DNA of 64,000 nt, taken from the NCBI GenBank assembly GCA_027625915.1, contig JANTQA010000036.1, positions 11,367,001-11,431,000 on the forward strand, read 5' to 3'. The translations under genes and the position numbers were made by a program. A model generated the notes under the pieces. It was not told the DNA's origin and did not search any database. It saw only the letters and a program-made list of their open reading frames with translations. Each line of letters opens with the position of its first letter. Position 1 is the first letter of the stretch. Shown piece by piece: positions 1 to 12,500 of this stretch. The DNA comes from Anaeramoeba flamelloides. Taxonomy: Eukaryota > Metamonada > Anaeramoebidae.

Positions 1-37
1 TTCAAAGTTTGTGTCTTAAAAGTCGAACTGACTGTAT
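1..37. mobile_element. Right end of a palindromic TA-CAGT MITE, cut by the window edge
   Basis: The first bases match the right arm of the complete palindromic element at 26801-27001, with a few substitutions. The match runs through the shared end AACTGACTG followed by TA at 35-36. Only the terminal part of the arm lies inside the window. The CAGT terminus next to TA is the usual end of Tc1/mariner-type elements. Confidence 0.7.
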
Positions 38-2552
38 CGGGAATTATAATCAGTATATATATATATATATATTCAATTTCACTAAAAAAACGCCAATTTT
101 TTTGCCTCTTTTAGGTATTAAAATTGATGATTTGTTCTTTATATTTGCACCAAAATGAATATTTTTACCTAAAAAATCTTGAAATTTTGTTATTAATAAA
201 AGGATCATTTTTTAATTAATGATAAAAGTGATTTGTGTTACGTTTCCCAATCCATTTTTAAAGATAATCCAACTCTTTGACTCTGAATGATTTGCCCTTA
301 ATAACACACTTTAAGGGGATAGTAAAATCAAAAAAAATCTTCTTGTAAATTGAATAACCAATTTAAAAAAAATTGTTACACATCTTGGAATTGAAAAAAC
401 AATGTATAATTTGATATCAATAAGAAAAAACTGACTTTGTATACTATTTTTCGAAATAAATTGTTGTTTTTTTAATAAGTTTGATCCGATTTTGTAATTT
501 TTGAAAAAGTTCAAAATCCCATATATTTCTAAAATATTGAAAAAACAATCACATATTGGAAACAAGAAAGAAACCCAATCACCTAAGAAGAAAGTTTACA
601 AATAGTAACTTCAAAAATGAAAAGACCAAGTTTTGGAATAACCTTTATATGAAAAATCTACTTGATTTCAAAAAAATTACAATAATTATTTTAAACTTGA
701 AAAATATAACTTTTCAATTCCAAGAACAGTTCGAATGAATTTTTTCTTTCTTTTTTTTTTTTTTCAAAACAAGAGAAAAACAACCTAACCATTAAATTAA
801 AAAATCTCTGAAAAATACTTTTTTAAAATCCGGATAATCCAACAAAGAATCTAAAGAAATATTTTTTAAATTGATTATTTTTAATGAAAATAAAAAAACA
901 AAACAGTCTTAATTTATCCACTTGGCTAGTAATAACACAAATATTAAATATATTAAATATATTAATATACTCTATTATTATTTCTCAATTTTTCAATGAT
1001 TCCCAAACAAATAAAACTTATTCAAATTTATAATTCTAATAATAAAATGAATATCTATTCTTTTCTAACTGTTTTTAATACTAACAATTCCTTATTTTTT
1101 ATACTTGTAATATTTAAAAAAGAATATTGCCTAATCTTTTAAATTTGAAGAAATTTAATAAATATTTTTGAATAAAATAAATAATTAATTGTTTTAGAGC
1201 TTACAGTATTTAATATTTGATTTATTTTTTTAGTATTTTTAAAATAATATTAATGCCACAACGTTACTTGTTCATACCGCATCTCAGAAATTACTCAAAG
1301 TGATATTTCTTCAAAAATAAAAATGTTTTGCAAATTTTTCTTTTTGATCCAACAATTCAAATCAAAAATGATACTTATCAATTGACTTAAAATTTAATTG
1401 AGAAAAAATTGACTCTTTTAAAAACAATAACTCATTTCTCTAAAGTTGATAAATAAGTTTGCTTCTTGGGTTTAATTCTATGGTTCTGAAAATAATCACT
1501 CATTTACCTTTGGGAAAAAAATATATCAGAGTTAAAGTCGGTTAATTATTTACTTATCTCTTTTAGATACAAATCCCTTAAATCCGTAATTATTTTTACT
1601 TCACTTGCCTTATTTTTGCTCTTCAACAATGAGCTTTCAAATAAGTTTGGTGGAAATTTATTACACCTATTTGACAAATAATGAGGATATAAAGTGAAAA
1701 TTAAATTCCTTTATTACTCATGTAACACGAATGCCTTTTTTGTGTCACTTTAATTGTTTCATTTTCAGAAGAAAATACAAGACTTTTAAAGGAAAAAACT
1801 GAAAATTTTGATCTTTTCAAAAAAATCTTGAAATTAAAATTAACAAACAATTCTAACTATTCTCAAACAAACAAAGTATTAGAACAAAAATATCAGAGAT
1901 TTGATTGATATTGTTTGAGTTTTCAAAAAAGTTTGACTCCTTGTTCCAATTTTCTTTATTTTGTTGAGAGATAATTCATTCGGAATTATCAATAAAAAAG
2001 TCATAAGAGTGACTAAGTGAAGGTTAGTTACAAGAAGGGTATTCTTAAATTTTATTTAAAAGTCCACCACATGTTTCGCTTTTAAAGATAAATGAAAAAT
2101 AACTCAAAATTCTTAATTAAAAAAAGTAAATCTTTTTTCTTCTCACAATAGAAAAAATTCTTCCATTTAAATTCAGAATTTTCAACAAAATGAGATTTTG
2201 ATGTTGTCAATGTGAAGGCTGTTCTCTTATTGAAAGAAAAATTTTGACAAAACATCAATACTATCTCGAATTTGTCAAGCCAAATTATGATTTTTTTTAA
2301 TTATTAACTCTTTTTATCAAGTGACGTAAACCCCACAACATGGGAGTCCCAAGAACTTTTTTGAATTTACAGTACCTTACATTCTTTTCTCTTACAAATC
2401 TTCACTACTCCAAGAAATGAATATTTCGAATCCTTTAAATCAAAATCTTAGTTAACCAAAGAAAACAAACCCAACAACAAGAAATATTACAGTTTGTGAA
2501 ACTTGTCCAAAAGTCAACATTGTGATGATGAATATCTTTCATTTTTTTTCAA
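38..2552. other. Gene-free upstream region with an AT tract and a dispersed repeat
   Basis: A TA microsatellite lies near 54-72. From about 780 to 1530 there is a copy of a dispersed repeat also found at 56.4 and 58.9 kb. The remainder is AT-rich with only short, Phe/Lys/Asn-rich frames. The promoter and any 5' exon of the CARMIL-type gene should lie in its right part, but I see no box that marks it. Confidence 0.6.
780..1530 (+). repeat. Dispersed repeat family R1, copy 1
   Basis: Several stretches align, with substitutions and small gaps, to 56400-56960 and 58920-59550. Examples are the runs ending in TTCTCAATTTTT, the AATTTATAATTCTAA segment, CAATTCCTT followed by TTATACTT, and AAGAAATTTAATAAATATTT. 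The family has no long open frame. Its ends and mechanism of spread are unknown. A 3' module near 1440-1510 also recurs after copy 2 (56880-56965) and, separated by an insertion, at 60240-60350. Confidence 0.6.
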
Positions 2553-5500
2553 ATGTCTCACAAAGTCATAGCAATATTTTTTGTGACAATAAAAAAACCA
2601 AAAACAGACATTGTTTGTACTTTGTCTTTAACACACTACAGGATTATTGTCGAAAAAGTCAAAAATAAGTCCTTAAGAAAAAAAAAAACAATTTTAAGTA
2701 GGCACTATTGTGATTTGCTCTCGATCGAATCAACAGACTCATTGAATGTAATTATTTTTTCACTTTTAATTTTTTGCAAAAAAAACTCACAAACACTTTT
2801 GTAGTTTTCCAAATCTTTGTATCTTATGAACCAAAACTTAAATTCTTGTTTCATTTGTTCGTTATTTTTATTCTTTGTTCAAATTGGTTTTTTCAATATT
2901 TCCCTGTAGCTGACCTTTGTTTTTCCCAATCTAAAATTTTCAATTTACACAGAAAAAACAAACCAAATTATCCCTCTTCTTGGGAAACAATTCCACATTC
3001 ATTCAAATGGTTTTTTATCTGGCCAAAAACCATCCTTTCATGTTTCACCACTCAAAAGATCGAAACAAATCTCTGAAATTTTGGAGAAAACTAAAAAAGA
3101 ATACAGTAAAATATTGCTTCTTTTTTTACCGAATTTTTTTGTTTTCTTTTTTTCAATTTTTTTTTCGTTAATTTGGATCTTTTTGGTATTTATTTTTTTG
3201 CTTCTTAATTAAATAACAAACCTTTCTCATTTTTCACAATTCTTTCCGATCAGAATTATCCAAATCGAAAGAATCAAATAAAGAAGAAATCTGGGGAAAA
3301 GGGTATTTGTCGCTATATCGGACCTTTTGCGATTATTTTAGTGTTCCTGTCTCGAAGGTGTTTGTTGAATACATGAGTAATTATTTCCAAACTGAAAGCT
3401 CGGATATCAAAACTTTTAAATTGCAGAACATTCCGGGCATCCAACGGGTTAACAGTTCTAGGAATGATTTGGATTTAAGACCTATTTTTTTTGCACTCAA
3501 GCTCTCCAAATATTTTAAGGCAATCCAAGTCTCAAATCTCAAAATTAAAGGGCTTTTACAACAAATCATTCACGTGCTAGAAAATAATACCTTTATCACA
3601 AAACTCAAAATTGATGGGATCCACAATATTGATGGCTTTTCAAAATTTGGTAAGTCTTTATCCTGCTAGATTTTAACTTTTTTTTAATTCCACACAGCCT
3701 ATTTCTTTCATTTCCATTATTTTGGAATTTATTGAACAAAAGAACCAATTTAATGGAGAATTATTACTCGACAACAAAATGAGATTAAAACCAAGTAAAT
3801 AGCCACTTTAAGAAAGTAATATCTTTACGATTCATTGTGTTTGTATTATTTTCCCTAAATTTTCATAGAGTTAAATCTGCCAAAAAGGATATTTTCTTAT
3901 CTTGGTTGTATGAATATACCTTCAAGGAGCAAAAAATTGATCTAAATACCTATTTAATCTTTTTGACACACCAAAGTTCAATTTTCTCAGAATAAAAAAT
4001 ACCAATTAAAAAAAGCAAATTGGAAACACCAAACTAAAACCTCTAACTTCTTGAAATGTTAACAATTGTTTATCATTTACAATACAGACATAACTAAAAA
4101 TAAATAATTATCAAAATACTAATAAATCGAGGATGTGTTTCCAAAATTTTAGAACAAAACAAAAAAATATATAGATTAAAATTGATTGAAATTTCGCTCA
4201 AAATTATTGATCGATCAAATGTAAATATACCAACAACTAGTTTTATTTTAGTTTTTAAAACAAACCCAACTTTACACCTAATATCAACCATTCAAATAAT
4301 TTTCTGATCGAATCTATCTATTACGTGATTAAAAACCGAAATGAAAAACAAAAAAACAAAATATTTTAAAAGCGTTTTCAAAATCAAAATGTTATTCACA
4401 AATTGAATGAAATTGTGATTACTGTTTCTTTTAACAGTCCAAACTGTTTCAAAAATTTTGAATTTTAGTTTAATTTTAATGCTAGCACCTAAAATTTCAA
4501 GGAAATTATATTTTTCTCTCTCTTTTTTAAAGAGACCAAATCACAGAATGGAACACAAAGTAATTAAACTTTCTGGTGCTAATTCTAAAAAAGAATCTAA
4601 TGGCGTTGGTAAACTTTTAAATCTACAATTCATATCAACGTAAATTCACATTTTTGCGCGAAAAAACATATAAACTTATTGAAAAAAAAAAAAATCAAAA
4701 TTTTATTTGAGTGAATAATATAAACTCTTTTTCAAATAAAAGGGAACAGAAATTTTCAAGAATTATTCATAATTGAATCAAATTAATTGTAGTATCGTTC
4801 TAAAATATAATAAACTCTTTAAAACCTAAAAAAAAAAACACTCAACTGAAGATTTAAACCCCATTAAAACAAAACAATAAAAATTAAAAATAAATGATTT
4901 AAAAATTGATGTGCCCTTTTATTTGAAATGAGAAATCTCGTTTTGTAAATTGCATGGAAAAAAAAATATAAAATCAATAAAAAAGTTTGAACACGGTGAA
5001 TTGGGAAAAGGTTCTTTACAAGCCAGACCTTTGTTCTTTAAAGTCTCACCTTTCAAGTAAAGCCGCAATTCATCTGGGTATTTGGTTGGAATTGTTTTTT
5101 TCAATATTTTCATTTTTCTTTGTTCAATGCATCAATACAATACCCGACTTTCTTAATTCCTGTATCTAGTTCATTCGAAATCAAACTTAACTATTTCCAT
5201 TTATACTGGTAGAATATTTACAAATTGATTTCTTCTTATCTTGTTTTTTTCATTTTCCAACTGTTCAATATCCATAAAAAAAAAAAAAAATGAAAAAATG
5301 AATAATTAAAATGAAAAATCACCAATAAGTAATTATCTTATTAACAATCAAATTTAATAGTATTGATGATTTGAGAGGTGTGCCCTTTTGTTTGAAAAAG
5401 AGTTTAAAATTGAAAAAGAAAAAATTAAAAAAAAATTAATATATTTTTTATTTTTTATTCTGATAATCAAAAATAATAATAAGTCAATAAAAGAAAAAGA

Positions 5501-8267
5501 CACATTTTGATATAAATCATTTTTTTTTTCAATGTAAAAATTTTTATTCTAACTATTACGGAAAAAAATTGTCAAATGGAAAAAAACTTCAAAATCTACT
5601 TCAATTGAAAAATGATAGTAAAAAGAGAAAAATTTTCAAATATTACTTTTACTTTATATTTTTTCACTGATCATTAAGGACATTTGAAATCTAAATTACT
5701 CAAACTGAAACAATACCCATTGTTAAACTCTTAAAGCCAATTTTACCATGAATAGAAAAATCACGAGTAACAAAAAATCCCAAAAAAGTCAATATTTTTG
5801 AATCTTTATAATTAAATCTCAAATTTGGGAAAATTGAACTCTCTTAAATTTTGGTTTCATTGAATTTTTTTGAATTGTATTTTGATTCCAATAATCAATC
5901 TAATTTTTGAGATTGTTTTTTGTTTTTAAACTAACAACAAAATAAGTAAAAAAAAAAAAAAAAACAATAGAAAATAGTAACTTTTACTACCATTTTACAA
6001 TAAAAATCGATTTGACAATTTTTTTTCTATCTAACACTTTTTTTTTCGAATTATAATTCCAATTCTGATTCTTTACTTTTATTTTTTAGAAAAATTATTT
6101 TAAGGGTTATAATTCACTTAGAATCATTTTTTTTTTTAATCCAAATTGAAGTTAATTTATTACTTTTTTGTATCATCAATAAAATTCTATTTACAATTTT
6201 TGTGATAACTCGTTTTATTTCCATTGATACACCACCAATAACATAATTCCAAACACTAAATAATTGCTAAGTTTAAAAATATTTTTGATAGATAAAAAAA
6301 AAATGAATAGTTGAAATGAATAAAGTTTTTATCCATTTTTTTTTCTATTTTAATTAATATACATTTTATTAATATATTTTTAAGTTAACCCGAATCCAAC
6401 AAAATAAAGCATTAAGAAAAAAATGTTGTTATATGGTTGTCTGTGTTTAAGTAAACTTTTTTTTTTTCAGCCAAACGAAACCAGTTTAATTGAGTAAATT
6501 GAGTAAATTCTATGAGTTTAATCGAATATTCTTTTCAAAATACATTTTTCGATTTTTGTCATATTTTTTCTAATTTAGTCAATTTTTTTTTCTTTTCTTT
6601 TCCTTTTCTTTTTCATTCTTTTTTTTTTTTTTTAAAGTTAATGAGAAAAAAAAAAATCTTTAAAAATCCAAATCAACATTAAGAAAATTGAAACTATATA
6701 ATGTCTTTTAAAATTCATACATTTACTATTAAAAAATCCGATTTTTAATAATTTTAATTTTTCAAAGAAATTGAGAAATTTTGCACAAGACGTTCCAATG
6801 ATATGTGACCAAAAAGTATTTCATAGATTATATTTTTAAAATTTATATAGTTTTTAGGTATTTCTTTTATGAATATTGTTCTAATCTGAAGTTTATTATT
6901 TCTCTTTGTTCTAACCAATCTAAGTTTGGTTTATTCTTATAACAAAGTGAATTTTTCATTTTTGGCTGGTCATCTATAAGTGAAATGGAGTTTATATTCA
7001 CTTCAAACAATTATTTAATAAACATCCACTTACAATAATTTGAAAATCAGATTATTTAAATATTTTATACAAAGTCAATTAACACACGGATTAGAAACTT
7101 TTACTTATAAAATAAAAACTATAAATTTATTTAAAATATTGGATTAACCCACTTATTACTGAAATATGTATAATAAACAGAAATACACCAGTTCTTATTT
7201 ATAAAACAGAATTTAAAATCGAAAATATGGTAATTTCAATTAAATAAACAAAAAATTCAAATTCAAAAATTTAAATTTAAAAAATTGTCTCTTCCTTATT
7301 TAGAAAAACCAATAAAATTAAATCAACAAATCAACAATAAAATTAATGAAAACTCAGAAAATTAAAAGCTTCTTGAATAAGAAAATTATAAATATAATTA
7401 AAACGAGGTGTTAGATTCTACTATCCAGAAATTGCTGATGTTTTTTTTTTCGATTTTTCTGTTTATCTGTAGCATTGGTAGATGTTCGTTAGGTTTTTTT
7501 TTGAGTTTTCTATTGATTTTCCAAATAAATAGAAAACTCAAAAAAACCTAACGAAAATCGATAGATTTAACAAATAAAATAGAAAACCTCAAAAAAACCT
7601 AGAACACTTAACAGATAAAATAGAAAATACCAAGAAAAACATCTTTAGGTTTTTTTCGACTTTAGAAAAAAGAAAATTGAAGAAATTTTCTTTTTATTTC
7701 CTAAATTGAAAAAAAAACTAGGCTCTCTAAGTCACTTGACACCACCCCACAAAAATATTTTAAAATAATACAAAACCAAAAATATTTATTTATTAATTGA
7801 AAATATAAAAGTTATCCTTAAAGCTCAACAATTCTAAAATTCAGAACATTTACAAAATTGCTTAAATAGATATTACTGTATAAAAAAAAAAGAATCCAAA
7901 TATTTTTGTCTTTTATGCTAAAAAAATAAACATGAAGAAATGCTTGAAAATATTGATCATTTTTTGATGATTTGTCTACTTCCTATGAAAAAGGTAGATT
8001 GATACTTTAAATAAATTAAAAGAAAGAAATCTTTTATGAATTAATGTTAAACCAAGACAGTTTAAAAATATTTTCATTGATTAATAATCGTGACATATCT
8101 GATTTTACACTTAAAATACCCTTTTAGAAATTTTAGTATAAGAGAAATTTGAGTATTTTTAATAATTTGGAAGAATTGAGTAAAATCAAAGATTCTACTA
8201 AACCCTTTTAAACTAAAAAAAAAAAAAAAACCTAACTGCACCTAGAGTATAATTAAGCTTCTTTCTC

Positions 8268-8319
<52 letters not shown>

Positions 8320-9483
8320 TTATTGAGATTTCCAATAGGATAAAAATTTTACCACATTTTCTTTTTGAAAATAAAATTTAACTAGTTTGGAAAATTGCAT
8401 ATTTTTGACTATCAAAATGTTTTTTTCTATTTCAACCGACCAGAAAATAACTTCAATTAGTGAATATTTTAAATACACTTTGAGTCAAAAATACAAAATT
8501 TGAGAAAATAAAAATCAATACAACTTTTAAACCATCAAATTATTAAATTTATAACAAGACAAACACTACTAATTTTAATGTTCTTGATCAATTTCTTTTT
8601 GAATTATTTTTTTTTTTGCTATCCTATATCAAATCTTAAATAAATTGCTTAATGAGTTAACTTTATCATTTTAATTATTAAAGAAATTAAGAAAAACCAA
8701 CCATTTACATATTATATATATATATATATATATTTATATAATCGAAAATTTACATTTATTTTTATAATTCAAACAATTTTGTAATTCTTTATCTTTTAAA
8801 CATTATTTAATAGTTCAAACAATTAGAAACAACCCCGATCTTCCTTTAGAGTCATTGAATTTATCAAATAATGCCCTTGGCGATACTCGTGTTCATAATC
8901 TTATCGAAAGCATAATTAATTTAAATTATGGCATAAAAGAACTCTTATTATCAAACTGCAATCTTACCAACAAAGGAATTAAAAAAATGATCCAATCACT
9001 TCAAAATTCAAAAAAAATCAAATCTTCTCTTACAAGAATTGACATTTCAAACAACAATATTGGGACATCTGGCTCAAAAGGTAATAAATTCATAAAAAAA
9101 AAAACAAAAAAAATTCTTGTTATAGTAAACCATTTTTTGGGTTATTATTTTGTATTAATATATATATTCTAAAAATTAAATCACATATTTTGTTCAATAT
9201 AATTAGTGTATGCTAGTTAAAACCAAGTGAGGTACTATATCAAAATATAATATTCAATAATTTTATCTAAAAAAAAAAAATTCTAGAAACCACATAACTG
9301 ACTTGGATTGAAATTTTTAACTTGTATTTATTAATTTACAAAATAATTTTTTTTTTTTTATTGAATATTTAAATTCAGATAAGGATTTTTATCACTAAAA
9401 TGAAAACTTTCAATTTATTCAAATAAAAAATCCCTAATACCTTTAAATTTTAAAAAGTGTTATAAAATCAACGAGATTTAAAT

Positions 9484-9514
<31 letters not shown>

Positions 9515-12500
9515 ATAGACATTTTAAAAATACTTTGCAAAAAAGCTTTTAAAAGTAAAATCTTTTTCAGCCAAAGGGGTTCCAGTTTTATTGAAGAAAT
9601 AGAACAAATTCTATGAGTTTAATCCAGTATTCTTCTCAAAATAAATTTCAGTTTTTAAATCTGAATCATTTTTTCTAATGTAGTAAAAAAATTTTTTTTT
9701 TCTGTTTTTTGCTTTCCAGTTTCTTTTCTTTTTTATTTTTTTTAATGAAATAGTTAATTCGGAAAAAAAAAAATCCTTTGAAATCCAGATTAACTTCAAG
9801 AAAATCGAAATTAAGCAATATATGCTAAAATCAATACATTTACAATTAAAAAATCTTATTGTTAACAATTTTAAATTTCCAAAAGAACCTGAGAAATTTT
9901 GGATGAGATTTTCCAACGAAAGGGGCCCGAAAATTTTTTTAACCAAAATTTTTTTTTTGATATTTATGCTTTTTTAAGGTAGTTCTTTTATGAATATCAG
10001 CTTTAATTTGAAGTTTATTATTTTTCTTATTAATCCTAAGTTGGTTGATTCTTAATAAAAAAATGAAATTTTCATTTTTAGTTTGTCATCTTTGAGCAAA
10101 ATGGGGTTTATATTGAATATTTTTAGTTTTTATTTTTTTTTTTACTTTCTTTTTTTGAAGATTAGGTTTATAGAAAAATTTCAAAAAAAAAAGAAAGAAA
10201 AGAAAACAGTTGGTAGAAAATCTAAATGTTTAAATATACCTTGATTTTTTCTTATAAAAAAATGAAATATTTATTAAAAACTTAAAAACATAAAGAAGAG
10301 ATTGTTGATTATGTACAATCATTATGTGGGGAATGAAAAATAATATTAGAAATATTTTTTTTTTAGAATTCGTTGTATCAATAATAATTAATAAGGTGAC
10401 TTTTCAAAATGATACAAAACATTCATTTTAAGATGATATTAATTAATTTAAATTATTTCAATCTTCTTAGAAAAATCCTAAATATAAAATTTTAAGGACT
10501 ACGTTTGCAATTCAACAAATATTCTCAACCCAATTTTTTCCAATCTCATTTAAAATGTAAAGGAATGATCTACAAAATCTTCTTCAATTTGGATCAAAAA
10601 ATCATTTTATGTCATTTTTTAAATGAAAAATTCACTAAGAAATTTTGAGATATGTGAAACTCGAACACCTTGTGAAGAAACGTGAAAATGAAAATGAAAA
10701 ATAATCACGATTTTCAAAATTTAAAAACCCTTCTCAACAAACAACTTTAAAAGATTAAATTGTCAATTATTTTTGGCCATTTAGCTACGTGGAATTGTTA
10801 CATTGTCTCCACAAACAATTAATCCGTTCCAAACCAACTGCGAAATATTATAAAACATAGAAATTGGTTGTATATTATATAATTGTGTTTTTTGAAATAT
10901 AAAATTCAATTTCGATCCGATCATAAGATCAAAATTTCAACTTTCTCTTACTTCATTAGAGTTATTTTTTTTTGTTAAAACAAAGACAAAAATTAAATTT
11001 TCACAAGAAAAGAAATCACAGAAATCACAGAAATCACAGAAATCACAGAAACTCTGGAAAAATTTAAAGTATTTTTCGATCATTGTTTTTAAATTGTAAA
11101 AACCTGAGATTTTAACAATTTTGGAAATTGAAGATCCACATTAATGTAAGTATTTTAATGAATTTGTTTGTCAATTTCCAAAACCAAAGGAACCAAAAAA
11201 TGGATAATTTATTTTTAATCTTATATTATAAATTTTATAGTTTATGATGAGCCTCAAAAACCATTTTACGGTTTATTGTACAAAAAAAAATTTCAGAAAA
11301 GAAAACCAATTTCAGGGTCTTATAAATTTTCACGGTAGGGCTGGAACAACTGTATTAATTATTACAAAGGGGTTGTGATTTTGTCTTATTTTTTTTTTTT
11401 TGGTTCTTTTTGTTTTTCCTTGAACTAAATCTACCCACAAATGACTAAGGGGAGAGTGTCACCTCGAATTGTTTTAGGAACAACATGATCAATGCCAAAC
11501 GCACTTCACATTTTTTTTGTACTTTTTTGATAAAATGTTTTTTTGTTTGGATCGTTTCTATCAAAACCTAATTTTTAGTATCAAGATAAATTGGGTTGAG
11601 GTTGTGTGGGAAAGGTTTTGAAGAATTTTTCATGAAAGGATCGTTTGGGAATTAAAGTTCGCAAAATTTTATCAGTTTTTTTTATTTTTAAAAAAAAAAT
11701 ATTGTACCAATTGAGAAAATTTGATCTTTCAATTTTTGGAAATGGGAATTTGAGTGGATTTAATACAATACCAAACCAATTACCGTGCTACGATTCAAAA
11801 ATCTCTTTGTTTTAAAATAACAAAGCACCTAATCATCAAAAATTTTCAATCTTCTCCTTTTTGGCCTTCTGTGTCATTTGTTAAAACCTTCTCAGCTTTA
11901 CTCAGAAATGAAAAAAAAAAAAAAAAACATAGAAAATCCACTACAATTTGTAAGGGTTTTAAAAAATGACACAGAAGTAAATTTTTTCAAAAAGTTGATT
12001 TTTGCCAACCTTCTTTTTGATTTTTTATACAAGGCTGATGAATTTCAGTCAAAATTTGTCATTTTTTCCTTCTTAGATCTCACTGAATAAAAATTTGTGA
12101 GATTTACCAACCACCAAACCCCGATAAAAACATATAATACTTTGAATTTCAATTACAAACGTAATCGTTAACTTTTAAAAAATATTTTTATCTGAATTCA
12201 AAAAAAATTATAAAAATTTACTCAATAGCTATTTAATCATATCAATAATTTTCGGTAACCAAATAAATTTTAATAAAAATCGTTTCAATTTCTTCCAACA
12301 TTTTTTTTTAACGATCAAATTTACTTTAATTATAAATAATATATATATCTTGATATTATTTTCAAAAACAAATAGAAATTGCAGAATGGATTGGATCATT
12401 TTATGAAACATCAAATGATTTTCATTCATTTTATTTTGGGAATTGTGGATTATTATTAAATAATATTTTAAACCAATTAAATTTATATTTTACTATTAGG

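Larger units (their letters stand above)
3650..8813 (+). other. Large intron 3 of the CARMIL-type gene
   Basis: The donor is GTAAGT at 3650 and the acceptor TTTAATAG at 8813. Phase 1 on both sides restores a valine codon, and the LRR pattern runs on unbroken, so no exon seems to be missing. It holds a mobile element (about 3950-4480), a higher-GC island (about 4985-5115), a dispersed repeat (6460-7020), a hairpin cluster (7430-7735) and an AAT microsatellite. Between these I see only AT-rich filler. Confidence 0.85.
9081..12375 (+). other. Large intron 4 of the CARMIL-type gene
   Basis: The donor is GTAATA at 9081 and the acceptor ACAAATAG at 12375. A joined glutamate codon leads into EIAEWIGSFYE, which continues the LRR and runs openly into the last long exon. 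The intron carries a dispersed repeat copy (9565-10115), a 9-bp minisatellite (11012-11050) and a short hairpin (11866-11977). A small higher-GC patch near 11440-11520 has no convincing frame. Confidence 0.85.

Noticed and set aside
2774-3076. 100-codon frame overlapping the PH exon
   Set aside because: A different frame of the same stretch supplies the PH-domain strands and splices in phase on both sides; this one is a hydrophobic shadow.
3307-3309. TTG as a start for the CARMIL LRR part
   Set aside because: The frame is open upstream to an acceptor at 3253 and joins in phase to a PH-domain exon, so this is an internal codon.
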